From: Schistosoma haematobium
Lineage: Eukaryota; Platyhelminthes; Trematoda; Strigeidida; Schistosomatidae
Assembly: GCF_000699445.3 (NCBI RefSeq)
Contig: NC_067197.1
Span: 372,001 to 436,000 of the forward strand
Length of the DNA stretch: 64,000 bases
Direction: 5' to 3'
The notes beneath the pieces are model-generated. The model was given only the letters and a program-made list of their open reading frames with translations. It did no database searches and was not told the origin of the DNA. Positions 23,720-35,012 of the stretch are shown one piece after another. A program made the translations under genes and the position numbers. Every line of letters begins with the position of its first letter. Within the stretch, counting starts at the first letter, position 1.

Positions 23720-24006
23720 CAAGTATAAGAAAACATGGAACTCAAAACAACTTTCAACCAATGTGAAAGTGAGAATCTTCAATGCGAACGTCAAGACGGT
23801 TCTACTGTATGGAGCTGAAACTTGGTGAACTAGGACAACCATCACCAGGAAGGTGCAAGTATTTATGAATAGTTTTTTACCCACGATACTCAGCACCCAA
23901 TGGCCAGATTCCATCATCAACAGCCTTCTCTGGGAGAGAACAAACCAGGTTCCAGCTGAAGAGGGAATTAGGAAAAGACGATGGAAATGGATAGGACATA
24001 CACTTG
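23720..24006 (+). mobile_element. RTE-like family A fragment, 3' coding part
   Basis: The plus strand reads NVKTVLLYGAETW, then [20 protein letters not shown] and KWIGHTL, in broken frames. It stops abruptly at about 24006, where Penelope-like sequence begins in the same frame. Confidence 0.75.
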
Positions 24007-26262
24007 GAATTAAATTTCATATCCCTAATACATATGCCGACAGAATCGACACAGAAATTCAAGTTGAGAATTTATTTGATGAAATTAAAGAGCTACACCC
24101 AGTTAGTGAAGAAAAGAAAGGCTGGTTCAAATCTAAATGAGTCGATATCGCAAACTAATATATTGTTTTACCCGCTCCACAGTCTAGGCTTTTATCCAAA
24201 GACCACCAAACAGCATTAAGAAATCTTAAACGAAATGATGATATAATGATATTACGGTCAGACAAAGGCTGAAGTGTTTTTCTAACTAACAAAACAGATT
24301 ATTTCTCTAAGATGAAGTCCATATTGAATGAACATATGAGATCTAAGTTAGAAAAAAGTAACAAAGACTTAACTGATTCCATTGAGAAAAGAATCACCAA
24401 AGTACTCAGAGATCTTCTGAAAAAGAAGATGATCGATAACTCTACTTACTACAATCTACGACCTCGTGGGTCTCGTTTGCCCCACATGTATGGATTACCG
24501 AAAATACATAAACAAGGTTATCCTCTTAGACCTATTTTGTCAATGATCAATTCACCATACCACAAAGTTGCACGATGGTTGGCAGATATGTTAGAACCAG
24601 TGCGTCAACGATTAGCCACCTACACACTAAAAGGTTCATTTGTATTTGCTGACAGCATGAATCACATAAATATTGCTGGTAAGTTTATGGTTTCTTTTGA
24701 TGTAACATCATTGTTTACAAAAATACCACTTCTTGAAAGCATAGACATAATTTGTCAACATTCTGACATTCTACCTCTACCAGTATCAGAATTCAAACGA
24801 CTATTACTCATCTGTGCAAAAGATGTTCAGTTCCATTTCAACGATATCATATACAAACAAACCGACGGTGTAGCGATGGGAAGTTCGTTAGGTCCTGTCC
24901 TAGCAGATATTTTCATGGCTAACCTCGAAAGAACCAAACTCAAACGAGCGATTGATGAAATGACGTATTATTCGAGGTATGTTGATGATACTTTCATCGT
25001 ATGTAATAATCAACAACATGCAAAAAATCTGCTACAGTTTTTCAACGAAGCCCATCCAAATATCCATTTCACTATGGAACATGAAAAAGAAAACAAGTTC
25101 CATTTTCTCAATATCGCAATAAAACGAAGAAAGGATGGTAAAGTTCAACGTTCAGTTTATAAGAAAGACACATGGAATGGTGGTTATCTCAATTTCAATA
25201 GCTTTTGTCCAATCAGTTACAAAAAGGCACTGGTCAAAACACTGTTTCACAGAACAGAAAGAATATGTACTTCCGATACACTAGAAGAGGAAGTTATGAA
25301 TGTTAAAAAATGTTTAAAGAATAACGGACACCCACTGAAATTTATTGAGAAATATGGCAAACGTGAAGATAAAAAACCCAAAGAAATTACAGCAAATAAA
25401 GAGCCTATTTTTATTTAACTTCAATTCAAAGGTGACGATGTCACAGGATCAATCAATATGAGGCTAAAACGTGCACTGACAAGAACTTATCCTGCAGCGA
25501 AATTGATTGTCCTGTCCAAAACAACATGTTCTTTGACACGAACAAAGGTCGACAGGTATCCCTTTCATGTTACCACCAACTGTGTATACAACTTTACATG
25601 TGCCTGCCAAAGCAGTTACATTGGTAGAACAGAAAGGAGAGCCTACGTCCAATTCAAAGAACATATTCCGAAAAGTTCAAAATTAAATGGATTGAACGCA
25701 TTCAACAGTGCCATTGCAAGACATCTCCTTGATGCAGGACATGAAGTTGATATACTGAAGTCCTTCAAGGTGATTAACAAACAATCAAACTCAAACCTTT
25801 TGAAATTTGCTGAAGCAATAGCAGATCTATGTATACAAAAAGAGACAGTAATAAATCTTTCTTTACCCTGGAAACAATAACCCCTTTTATTCATTTATTT
25901 CTTTATTTATTTATTGCGTCATTACCCCAACTCTGTTGAATTATATCATACATAAATGATTGATTTCAATTCATATTTTCTTTATTACCATTAATCTGTT
26001 TTCATGAGTTCTAATCACTATTTCGATGTTCTGGAACTTTCCCTCTCAAACTGTATTTATTCGAGAAAAAGAATTTTTTTATGACCTCATTAACCCTATC
26101 GGAATCTTTGCTACATCATGATACACATGTATTGATCCTTAATCACACTCTAATGTATAAGTATATCAATATCTGTAATAATGTTGAATTTCAAATAATT
26201 TAGGTTGTAAGCAGCTGATGAGAACGTAACCAAATAAAATCAATCCATTTATTATTCTGCAT
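24007..26262 (+). mobile_element. Penelope-like retroelement
   Basis: It contains a Penelope-type reverse transcriptase and a GIY-YIG endonuclease in one reading frame (24010-25880), followed by an AT-rich 3' region ending near GCTGATGAGAACGTAACC and an AATAAAA run at about 26215-26260. The 5' end lies directly against an RTE fragment. No long terminal repeat copy is visible on the left, so it is probably 5' truncated. Confidence 0.8.
24010..25880 (+). pseudogene. Penelope-like RT plus GIY-YIG endonuclease, four stops
   Basis: The RT part shows LPHMYGLPKIHK, the SFDVTSLFTKIP motif, GVAMGSSLGPVLADIF and the catalytic RYVDDTF. The endonuclease part (from about 25458) has a CVYNFTCAC cysteine cluster, SYIGRTERRAYVQFKEHI and a downstream NLLKFAEA block, the usual Penelope GIY-YIG layout. 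One frame runs through the whole 1.87 kb, but it has stops at 24138 (TGA), 24156 (TAA), 24270 (TGA) and 25416 (TAA). The last stop separates RT from endonuclease. There are no frameshifts. The product would nick target DNA and copy the element RNA; as read it cannot be made whole. Confidence 0.85.
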
Positions 26263-26639
26263 CAATCTTTGTTCTTGCTCCCTTTAGGATAATAAAGGGA
26301 ACTATTTGTATGAAAAATATAATAGACTGCCTGTATGATCGCCCATCTAAAACAGATGTTTTTTAGCATCTATTTTTGGCCATCAGAAAATAACAAAATT
26401 TTTAAAGATAATATACGTGAATGCTAATAATGTTAATACTCTGGATGAAAACTGATGAATCATGTAATGATAAGCTGAATGTCAGAAGCATGGCAATAAT
26501 TAATATCAATGAACTGCATAAAACCAGGATGTAAGTATAATGAAAGTCCATGGGACCGAGGAAGAGTAGTGATGAAAACTATTATAATGATAAAAAAGAG
26601 ATCTTTTAGTACAAAAATTGCATGAATAATACCAGAATT
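26263..26639. other. No gene recognised
   Basis: AT-rich sequence between the Penelope-like element and the Gypsy relic. It could contain the lost LTR of the relic, but no termini are visible. Confidence 0.35.
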
Positions 26640-27517
26640 CGGGCCAGATACATATGATGGTTGTCACATATCTATCCGGCCAATGTACTCTTCTTCTCGA
26701 CTTTTTTGTTGAACTTTGAGTGGTGTTTGTTGCAGGTAGCCTGTTTGAGTCTTGTTCTGCCGTGAATTTAGGGTATTTCATTCTCGTCTGGTTTTCAGCG
26801 CTCTCTAAAGATTCTGAGTCCACTCGATCACCGACAACAGTGTTATATTTACCTTTCCACAGTTACTGCTTATTGTTATTCCGGATGATATTCAAAGAAC
26901 CCTAGCGCGGATTCTGTAATGAATGTCTTACTTTATCATTTCTGATGAATACAGATAGGTATTTGTCTGATTCGATATGCACGAATGGTCATGCTTTATG
27001 GGTTCATGGAGTGAAGTACCTAATGGATTCCACTTGCTGTCTTAGATGTTGTACGTAGTTGGTGGCAAAAATCCACCTGAAGAACGCAGCGTTGTTCCAT
27101 GAACCAACTCAGCAGCACAGCAACGGGCATCTTGTTTGTGAGTTGAGTAGATTTTTAGTATTATCAAAGGAAGCTTGACATCCCATTTGTGATCTTTCTC
27201 AGTGTCTGTTACAGGCTTTCAGTCGTCGTAGAACCTTTCGATTATTCCGTTAACAGTCGGACGATAAGCTGCCGTTCGAATTCCCCTCAAATCAAAAGTT
27301 TCTGTAAGTTGTTCGAACAGCATGCTTTTCAAATAAACCTCAAGGTCGGTTGTAATTGTTGCTAGGACGTCAATTTTTTCAATCCAGTGTTCACTGATTT
27401 CCTTGCATAATTGAGGCTGTCCCATATTTTAGTGAGACTGTCATAGACCATTTCGTGCATTAGTCTACACGAATTAGTAAGTGCGCATACCCATTGGAAA
27501 CTAGTAGTGATATAACT
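26640..27517 (-). pseudogene. Old Gypsy relic, integrase and Pol C terminus
   Basis: The minus strand reads an integrase core remnant (about 27230-27400) containing ITTDLEVYL, then RTAAYRPTVNGIIERFYDD, with the DDE glutamate in the IIERF context. Further down, RRRVHWPDRYVTTI resembles the end of Gypsy Pol (about 26650-26700). Stops and shifts break the rest. The young Gypsy element interrupts it at 27517, and the relic resumes at 33194. Confidence 0.65.
27514..27517. repeat. Target-site duplication of the young Gypsy element, left
   Basis: AACT here and AACT at 33190-33193 directly abut the two LTRs. A 4-bp duplication is usual for Gypsy integrases. Confidence 0.7.
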
Positions 27518-28049
27518 TGTGGTGGACCAGACAAATATGAACGCAAAAAGTATAAACAAAGTTACTAAAGATAAATAGTAATATTAATATATATACAGTT
27601 AAATGTTACAAATACAATAATAATTAAGGACGTTACTTAAATTGCCCAAACGTTGCGTGTTCTGATTAGGTCCAGTAATGTAAATCCACAATTATAAATG
27701 CTTGATGACTCTGAGCAGGTTGGCGAACTCTCTAGCGATATAGTCCAACGTAGGATGTGATATATTCCGATTACAGTCTATAAATGTAGATAGTATTTGA
27801 TTCAGACTTCCGTTAACTCAATCACAAATGGAAATAGAACGAGGAATGCGAGAGTAGTAATGTATTTGTTAACCCGCAAGAATGTCACGTTATGTAATAG
27901 CTCAACGGAAAGTGTCTTCAAGGTCAATGACTAAAACAACACGTACAGTCATTTAATGATGAATGTACATACAGTGAAAAATTGACAAAATAAATACAAA
28001 TAATATTAAAAACTATTTACAAAATAAGCTTGTTAGAGTTATCTCCACA
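27518..28049 (-). repeat. 3' LTR of the young Gypsy element
   Basis: On the plus strand it starts TGTGGTGGACC and ends ATCTCCACA. It matches 32658-33189 at a fixed offset of 5140 bases, with no difference seen. Confidence 0.92.
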
Positions 28050-28051
28050 TA

Positions 28052-28061
28052 GCTCCCCCCA
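28052..28061 (-). promoter_or_regulatory. Polypurine tract of the young Gypsy element
   Basis: The minus strand reads TGGGGGGAGC directly before the 3' LTR. This is the usual priming site for plus-strand DNA synthesis. Confidence 0.7.
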
Positions 28062-28524
28062 GAGTGTCCGGAGGTAACACTGGTTATAATAACAACAACA
28101 AAAATGTGAGAATATGATATGTATATAAAAAAAAAATAATATTTACAGTTATAACCAACAAAGATGTGGAGATGCGTATGATATGTATATTAGTGAGACA
28201 TACCGTGTGTTATCGAATGAAAAAAATAACAGTGATGTCACAGAATAACAAACACAAAAAAAAAAAGAATATACTGTCATTTAATGTTTTGTTTAGCTAA
28301 CAATGATAATAATGTGTAAAACTGTTAATGACCCACACACACACAAACAAAATTGAACTGTTTATTTTTGTGACAAAATTTTTTTTTTTTTGAAAAAGTG
28401 ACAAAACGAATAATTGTGGGAAAATGTGATTAATCATATACACTGTTAAAAAAAAATTTTTTTTAGATGGGATTGATAGTGTAGGTCCTCGATAATTGTT
28501 TGCTTTGATTGTTTTAGTTTTTTT

Positions 28525-30888
28525 TTATATGGCAAAATGTACGTAACGCTTTGGTTTTTTTATAAGTCTCCCAGAACGTGTTAAACAAGAGGGTGTAGTG
28601 CTAAGTTTTTCCTCTTCCTCTTGTTTCTTAGCAATAGATGGAAGTGATTTTTTGTTCGCAGTATTGTCTTCTGTGTCATGAGGGACTTCGTAGGAAGCTG
28701 GTTTTATTCGGTCTATAGAAATTGTCTCATGGTTCCCATTTTTGTTGATAATGAAATATTTGTCAGTGCGTTTTATTACTTTATAAGGGCCTTCATATGG
28801 TGGTGTCAGTGGCTTTTTCACCGCGTCTACTCGGACAAAAACAAATTTGCACGTTTCTAAATGTTTATCGAGATGGACTCGGTTGTCGTATTCTCGAGGT
28901 GGTATTGCTCTGATGCTCTGCATCATTTGTAGTAATCTGCTTACAAAACGAGAAGGGTCTCCTGGTGTTGTGGTTTCATTCTTGACCAGTTGTCCTGGTA
29001 ACGTTAATGTCGTGCCATAGACTAGTTCAGCGGCCGTGCATCCGATGTCTTCCTTTACAGACGAGCGAATCCCAAGGAGAACGAGCGGTAAAGCATCGCT
29101 CCATTTTGAAGGGTCCGGTTGTGCCATCAGAGAGCTTTTTAGTTGGCGATGGAATCTTTCAACCATGCCATTAGCTGCCGGATGATAAGCTGTCGTTTTA
29201 ACATGATTTACTCCAAGAAGTTTAGTGAACTCGTTAAATAGAACGGATTGGAATTGGGGACCGCGATCTGTTGTGATTATTGATGGTACGCCAAAGTTGG
29301 ATATCCAGCGGTCGAGGAAAACTGAGGCCACTGTCTCTGCCGATGTGTCTTTAATGGGGCATGCTATGGCCCATCTTGTGAACCCATCTATTGCGGTGAG
29401 GATATGTGTGAAAGAGTTTGATGGTGGCAGAGGCCCAACTAAATCTAAATGCACGTGCTGGAAGCGTTTGTCAGGGATAGGGAACTTCCCAATTGGACTG
29501 TAGGTGTGTTTTTGCGTCTTACTGCGTTGGCACTGGAGACAGTTACGTGTCCAACGTTTAACATCCGAGTTGATTTTAGGCCACACAAAACGTTCGGTAA
29601 TGAGCTTTGTTGTTGCTCTGATGCCTGGATGTGAAAGACCATGCAAATGCTGGAATATTTTTCGTCGGCAAGCATGTGGGACAAACGGACGATTGTTGCC
29701 TGTTGAAGTGTCGCACATGATGAATTCGTCTGAAAGGGGAATAGGTACAGGTTTGAGGTCTAAGCTAGACTTTTCTTTGCAGACTTTTAATTCTGCATCG
29801 TCTGCTTGTAATTTAGCCAAGGTTTCAAGGCTGATGTCATGATTGAGTACCATCGTATTGATATCCCTCCTAGATAGTGCGTCTGCAACAATGTTCGAGT
29901 GACCTTTGATAAACCTGATGTCTTTGGTAAATTGTGAGATATAATCAAGTTGTCTTGCTTCTCGTGGGGAGTGTTTGTCATACGATGTGCTAAAAGAATG
30001 GCAAAGGGGTTTATGATCTGTCATAATGATGAAATCACGACCCTGTAGCAAAAAGTTGAATTGTTTTACTGCTAAATACATAGCTAAGAGTTCGCGTCCA
30101 AAAGTACTATAACGTTCTTGTGCTGGCGATAATCTCTTGGAGAAAAAGGCAATGGGGGTAATCGTGTTGTTTACTCGCTGTTGTAATACTGCCCCTACGG
30201 CTTTTTGTGAAGCATCCGTGCATAGGATCAACAGTGTTGTGGGGTCAGTATTTAGGTGTTGGAGCATGGTAGCATTAGCAATCATGGATTTAGCTTTTTC
30301 AAATGCTACTTTGGCATCGGAAGGTAACTTGAATATTTGGTTCTTTTCTTTCTTGGTACCTGATTTATCGTTTTTCAGTAAATCTGTCAATGGCTGTAGT
30401 ACATCGGCACAATTTGGTAGAAATCGTCGATAAAAATTACATGTTCCAAGAAAACGGCGTAGTGATTTTACTGAGGTTGGTTCTGGATAGCTGGAGATGG
30501 CTTTGACTTTCTCTTCAAGTGGTTTAATTCCTTGGGAATCAATGTGGTGTCCCAGGAATTCCAGAGATGAGGCGCCAAATATACACTTCGAAGGGTTGAT
30601 TACAACACCATAACTTTTGAAACGTTCAAAAAGCGTGTGTAGGTGTTGAACATGTTCGTCAATGGAAGAACTAGCGATTAAAACATCGTCGATATAGACA
30701 AATACGAAATCCAGACCTCTAGTTACTTCGTCCATAAATCTCTGGAAGGTTTGAGCGGCGTTTTTTAGTCCGAAAGGCATCCTCAAGAATTCAAACAAGC
30801 CAAAAGGTGTGATTACAGCTGTTTTCTCGATATCCTCAGGTGCCATCGGTATTTGATGGTATGCTCGGACTAGATCTAACTTTGAAAA
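28525..30888 (-). pseudogene. Gypsy Pol: RT, RNase H and integrase
   Basis: The 773-codon frame continues the reverse transcriptase begun upstream. RT shows [15 protein letters not shown] and the catalytic [12 protein letters not shown]. RNase H shows [16 protein letters not shown] and a TDHKPL block. Integrase has its HHCC zinc site (HGLSHPG then CLQCQRSK) and its DDE core ([28 protein letters not shown]), then a GPY-type [10 protein letters not shown] near the C terminus. It ends RYVHFAI. It is separated from the protease/RT start by a one-base shift in an A5 run (30885-30889, plus strand). Otherwise the frame is intact and looks functional. Confidence 0.88.
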
Positions 30889-31676
30889 ATCTGTTTTCCA
30901 TGTAGATTTAAAGAAAAATCATGCAGGTGAGGGATCGGATACCGGTCTGGGATAGTCTGGTTATTCAATCGGCGATAATCTCCACATGGGCGCCAGTCTT
31001 GATCTTTCTTGGGAACCATATGCAGCGGCGAGGCCCAAGGACTGTTAGATTGTCTGATTATCCCAAGTTGCATCATATGTTCGAATTCTCTCTTAGCGAA
31101 CTGCAACTTGTTTGGAGGGAGTCTTCTCGCCCTGGCGCGAATAGGTGGTCCTGTAGTAGTACTACTGTGTTGGACACGATGTGTGGAGCATTCGTTTTGG
31201 TAATCAGCTCTGGTTATACTTTCATAATTCGATAGGATATCGGTGAAAATTTTGTTTTCAGGTCTTAACATACGGACTCCATGAATTTCGTAACTGGAGA
31301 TAGTTGTGCCACTGACCTGTAAGCTTGTGTTTTTGTCGATTAGTTTCTTTTTTGCCATATCTACAAGTAGGTTGTAAGCACCGAGAAAATCGGCCCCGAT
31401 AATGGGTTGTTTGATTTCAGCTACGATGAAAACCCATGTGAAACGTCTCCGGAGACCGAGATCTAAAATAAGTGATTGCTCGCCATAAGTTTTAATGACT
31501 GTGTTATTGGCTGCGACTAGAGACAATTTAGTACTCTGAGGGTGCCGTCGTTGAGAGAGCTGTAATGGGATAATGCTGATTTCGGCTCCTGTATCGACCA
31601 AAAAATCTGAGCCCGAAATTCGATCCCTGACATGAAATAGACGGCTCGGGTAGTGGCCAGAAACAGGCGCCGCCAT
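30876..31676 (-). CDS. Gypsy Pol N-terminal part: protease and RT start
   Basis: The frame most likely opens at the ATG at 31676, whose A is also the last base of the gag stop codon (TGATG). It contains the retropepsin site [13 protein letters not shown] with DTG, a flap-like GADFLG region, and the first RT blocks: [20 protein letters not shown] then [19 protein letters not shown]. It runs out of frame at the homopolymer at 30885-30889, where the rest of RT continues in another frame. An alternative start is the GTG at 31679. Confidence 0.82.
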   Translation of the reverse strand: MAAPVSGHYPSRLFHVRDRISGSDFLVDTGAEISIIPLQLSQRRHPQSTKLSLVAANNTVIKTYGEQSLILDLGLRRRFTWVFIVAEIKQPIIGADFLGAYNLLVDMAKKKLIDKNTSLQVSGTTISSYEIHGVRMLRPENKIFTDILSNYESITRADYQNECSTHRVQHSSTTTGPPIRARARRLPPNKLQFAKREFEHMMQLGIIRQSNSPWASPLHMVPKKDQDWRPCGDYRRLNNQTIPDRYPIPHLHDFSLNLHGKQIFQS

Positions 31677-32574
31677 CACTGTCTGGCCGGGTCGTTTCCC
31701 TGATTTTCTGTGTCAGACGCAGAAAATGTGCACGGTCGTGTACAACGCCGTGCTTTGGTGCCGTATTTTGGTGGTACCAACAAACATCAAATGTTCGCTT
31801 CGGTGACCGAGACCGTTGTCTAGAAAAAGATCTTCGTCTGGAGGGGGATCTCGATTGTCTAGCTTGGATGGTTGCTATGGTCGATTGCAGTGACGCCAGC
31901 TGGCTCGTTAATTGTGTTAACTGCTTTTGAAAGGAGGCTAAACAGCTAATATCTGTTGGTCCAGGTGGTTGCAATGAGTTCACACAGTGATTGTCGTGGT
32001 ATACTTCCATCATTTTATCTGCCATGTCGGCTAAGTCATCAAGTGCGACGGATTTCCCTGAAACACTGAGAATTTGTCGAACGCTGTGTGGTAATCTTTG
32101 AAACCACATTTGCTTTAGGAGGGCTTCGTCTAGCTTGTATGGACCGGCGAGTTGTTTCATGTGGCGGAGAAGTTGCGAGGGTCTTTTATCACCCAAGTCA
32201 CAAGATGTTAACAACTGTTGTAGCCTTTTCTCATCTGAGACCGTGGTGCGTTGAATAACTGCTGCTTTTATCTTATCATATGGCTCAGATTCTAGCACGT
32301 GATCGATTAAATCACCAACTTCAGCGGCAATCTCGATAGGAAGTGCGCCGACTACGTAGGCATACATTGATGCCTGAGATCTTATGCCTCTAGCCATGAA
32401 TAAAGCTTCAATTTGAGCAAACCAGACTCTGGGATTATTAGCTCCATAAGTTGGGAGTCTGAATTCTGAGATAGAATTAACTGGACTAAAATTATTTTCG
32501 GGAGAGTTCGACAATGAGAAAAAAGTTGTTACTGGAGGCGAATCCATATCAATGAGTTTAGTGGGAGAGGACAT
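31676..32574 (-). pseudogene. Gypsy Gag, frameshift in the zinc motif
   Basis: I chose the start at MSSPTKLIDMD (32574). An upstream in-frame extension overlaps the primer binding site and is hydrophobic, unlike Gag. The capsid part shows FRLPTYGANNPRVWFAQIEA and a conserved ALPIEIA region. An Arg/Ser-rich stretch (SPSRRRSFSRQRSRSPKR) precedes the CWYH zinc motif. Just after CWYH, near 31765-31775, the remaining ligands (a CTRPC-type end) lie in another frame. A one-base loss in a run of A would explain this. In that frame Gag ends at a TGA at 31678-31676 that overlaps the pol ATG. Confidence 0.8.
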
Positions 32575-32637
32575 TACGAGAAAAAAATAAGCCAGTAAAT
32601 TGTATGAAATGAAAAACAAAATAACCGTTAGGATAAA

Positions 32638-32651
32638 CACGAGGCTCACCA
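32638..32651 (-). promoter_or_regulatory. Primer binding site of the young Gypsy element
   Basis: The minus strand reads TGGTGAGCCTCGTG six bases after the 5' LTR. The leading TGG pairs with the CCA end of a tRNA. The tRNA identity was not determined. Confidence 0.65.
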
Positions 32652-32657
32652 AATAAT

Positions 32658-33189
32658 TGTGGTGGACCAGACAAATATGAACGCAAAAAGTATAAACAAA
32701 GTTACTAAAGATAAATAGTAATATTAATATATATACAGTTAAATGTTACAAATACAATAATAATTAAGGACGTTACTTAAATTGCCCAAACGTTGCGTGT
32801 TCTGATTAGGTCCAGTAATGTAAATCCACAATTATAAATGCTTGATGACTCTGAGCAGGTTGGCGAACTCTCTAGCGATATAGTCCAACGTAGGATGTGA
32901 TATATTCCGATTACAGTCTATAAATGTAGATAGTATTTGATTCAGACTTCCGTTAACTCAATCACAAATGGAAATAGAACGAGGAATGCGAGAGTAGTAA
33001 TGTATTTGTTAACCCGCAAGAATGTCACGTTATGTAATAGCTCAACGGAAAGTGTCTTCAAGGTCAATGACTAAAACAACACGTACAGTCATTTAATGAT
33101 GAATGTACATACAGTGAAAAATTGACAAAATAAATACAAATAATATTAAAAACTATTTACAAAATAAGCTTGTTAGAGTTATCTCCACA
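32658..33189 (-). repeat. 5' LTR of the young Gypsy element
   Basis: 532 bp, matching 27518-28049 in every line compared. It would carry the element promoter, read on the minus strand. Confidence 0.92.
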
Positions 33190-33193
33190 AACT
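33190..33193. repeat. Target-site duplication of the young Gypsy element, right
   Basis: AACT, matching 27514-27517. Confidence 0.7.
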
Positions 33194-33440
33194 ATTTCCT
33201 TGTGATTGAAGTCAAATCTATCGTCAGCTCAATATAAAACTCCTGTAGGTGATATGATGCGTCCCTGAACGCCTGACTATTGACATTGGATGCGTTGTCG
33301 TGCCCGTTTTCATGCATCTTTATGTTCATCCATGCGAACGATCCAATGGGAAGTTTTGCTGCGGCTCTTGTCGACGGATGAGTAATTTTTAAATGCTTCG
33401 CGTCATGTTATAAGGTGCCTAGGGACGAATTTTACACGCT
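33194..33440 (-). pseudogene. Old Gypsy relic, integrase middle part
   Basis: The minus strand gives LPIGSF and surrounding residues in a broken frame. This corresponds to the region between the HHCC and DDE parts in the intact neighbour. It continues the relic interrupted at 27517. Confidence 0.45.
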
Positions 33441-33489
33441 AAGGTTTCTGTATACGAACACATCAGAATGTATGCATATATATACCTCT

Positions 33490-34060
33490 CTACATCGGCC
33501 CATCTAAACAATCAGGTTAAGCAGGGTTGTCCAAAATTGTCAGTCCTTTTCAACTTTGTCATGAATGTCAATCTGGACACAGCTCAGGTGGGTGTAGATA
33601 ATAGTGGTGCGAATCTGTTATATGGGGAAAGGCTTTTCGACCTTGCGTATGCAGATGATACTGTCTTAGTGTTTGACGGCACTCAAGTTATGTAATCCGC
33701 ACTTATTTATTTGACGGTCAGTCTGTCCGTGTGGCATGCGTTTTGCAATTTCTAAGTGTAAGTAACTCTCACAAGACTGACAGGAGCCCGTGCCTACAAT
33801 CACTGCTGTCATAGAGCAGTTAGAAGTGGTCGAAAGGCTCCTGTAACTGAGTGGCTGTTTGTGTTCTGGTGGTGGTGTGACTGATGAGATCAATCTACGT
33901 ATAGTGCAGGCCGGAAGGACCTATGGCGAGGTGAGTTGTTCTCGGTGTCTTCGTGGGGTTAATCAACCTGTAAAAGAGCAGTTATACTGGTCGTTAGTAA
34001 AAGCAGTTTTACTTTGCGCTTGTGAGACATCCTTATCGTTCAGTACTTCCTGACATGCTG
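33490..34060 (+). mobile_element. RTE-like family B relic
   Basis: The plus strand has QVKQGCP and LFDLAYADDTVLVF (RT catalytic block) at about 33515-33680, then further on GRTYGEVSCSRCLRGVNQPV and a LVKAVLLCACET block. This is the pattern of the C-terminal part of the larger family B element at 54355-57550. It is broken by stops and shifts. Confidence 0.6.
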
Positions 34061-34079
34061 AATTCTCTTCTTTTTGGTT

Positions 34080-34620
34080 TCTTTCTAGTTGTTCACCGTA
34101 TTTATGTTGCCTTCCTTGTGTAGATCTTGCGGGGCTTGTAAAGTGTTGCTGAGAACTATCTTGAGTTGGTTAACTTTATCATCTCAAATGAGGGCTGCAC
34201 TGAACTTTTGTAATGTTGTTTTCTCATCAGTTCAATGCTTCTATAGCTTCATTTTCATCTTAACAACCACCAAGTAGTGATCTGAAGCTATGTTATTCCC
34301 TCTCTTTAATCTCACGCCCTCTGTTGATCTGCTGAATGTTTTTCCGACCCAACTATGACTAATCTTTTCTCCTTAGTGTGATCCTTTGAAGCTCATGTAG
34401 ACGTGTGCATGTGTTTGTGATGAAATATGGTTCAATCTATAACCACTTTGTCGAATACACATGTCCGCTTCCCCATTCGTTCTTACTTTCCCTGTGAAAC
34501 GTCTAAGTGTCTTATGGACGTAAATGGGGTCGATCTGGTTCTCCAAAGTATCTGGCGAAATCCATTTAGCTCGTGTATGAGTTTGTGAGGGAAAATCGTT
34601 CAACCTATAAATATTATGTC
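34080..34620 (-). mobile_element. RTE-like family A fragment, endonuclease end and connector
   Basis: The minus strand reads HTRAKWISPDTLENQIDPIY, the end of an APE-type endonuclease, and then a connector that matches 2080-2335. It is a separate insertion from the C-terminal fragment at 35013, because the order is wrong for one element. Two imperfect copies of a short block (about 34391-34440 and 34568-34612) lie inside. Confidence 0.6.
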
Positions 34621-35012
34621 GTCCCTCTTTTCTACCCTACATCCTCACATGACATGAGCACAAGCGGTGTTATCACTCATCAGGGTGGTCATTTCCTTTC
34701 GTGGGGATTTTTATGTGATGGACTACAGACTTCTTATTGGATCATTCTTTATCGTCCCTGCTGTCAACATTGATGGACGCTTAACAAAGAATGTTATTCA
34801 CTGTAAGCCCTTTATTATTTTTATTGAAGTGTAGTCTGATAGTCCTGAACCAATTAAACCGTCATCTTATAAACTCCATTCGTGCTTCTTCAGATGTTGA
34901 CAGTGCAACTCTTTTAGATAAAAAAAACCTGCTCCGAAAAAAACAAACTACAATAAAGCGGCGATTAATTGCCGGAATTCTTCGCCGCACTAGACTTCTT
35001 TACCTTTGTCTG
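34621..35012. other. No gene recognised
   Basis: Mixed sequence between two RTE fragments. It includes A-rich runs near 34920-34950. No motif was found. Confidence 0.35.

Larger units (their letters stand above)
27518..33189 (-). mobile_element. Young Gypsy LTR retrotransposon, complete
   Basis: The element is 5672 bp long with two 532-bp LTRs that match in every line I compared, a primer binding site, a polypurine tract, and gag and pol on the minus strand. It sits inside the integrase region of an older Gypsy relic. No envelope-type frame follows pol. The matching LTRs indicate very recent insertion, yet gag and pol each show a single-base frameshift in a homopolymer. Confidence 0.9.

Noticed and set aside
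26205..26235. CTGATGAG followed by GTAAC at the end of the Penelope-like element, a possible minimal hammerhead
   Set aside because: The CTGATGA core is there, but no stem II and no GAAA follow in the right positions, and no stem I or cleavage triplet could be paired. Only the hairpin at 7.1-7.3 kb has a better match.
32575..32652. An N-terminal hydrophobic extension of Gag that could be a signal or membrane segment
   Set aside because: It overlaps the primer binding site next to the LTR, and the family starts at the internal methionine. It is leader sequence read by chance.
34391..34612. A short direct repeat as a target duplication or tandem element
   Set aside because: The two copies are imperfect and lie within decayed endonuclease sequence. 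They are more easily explained by a local duplication or chance.
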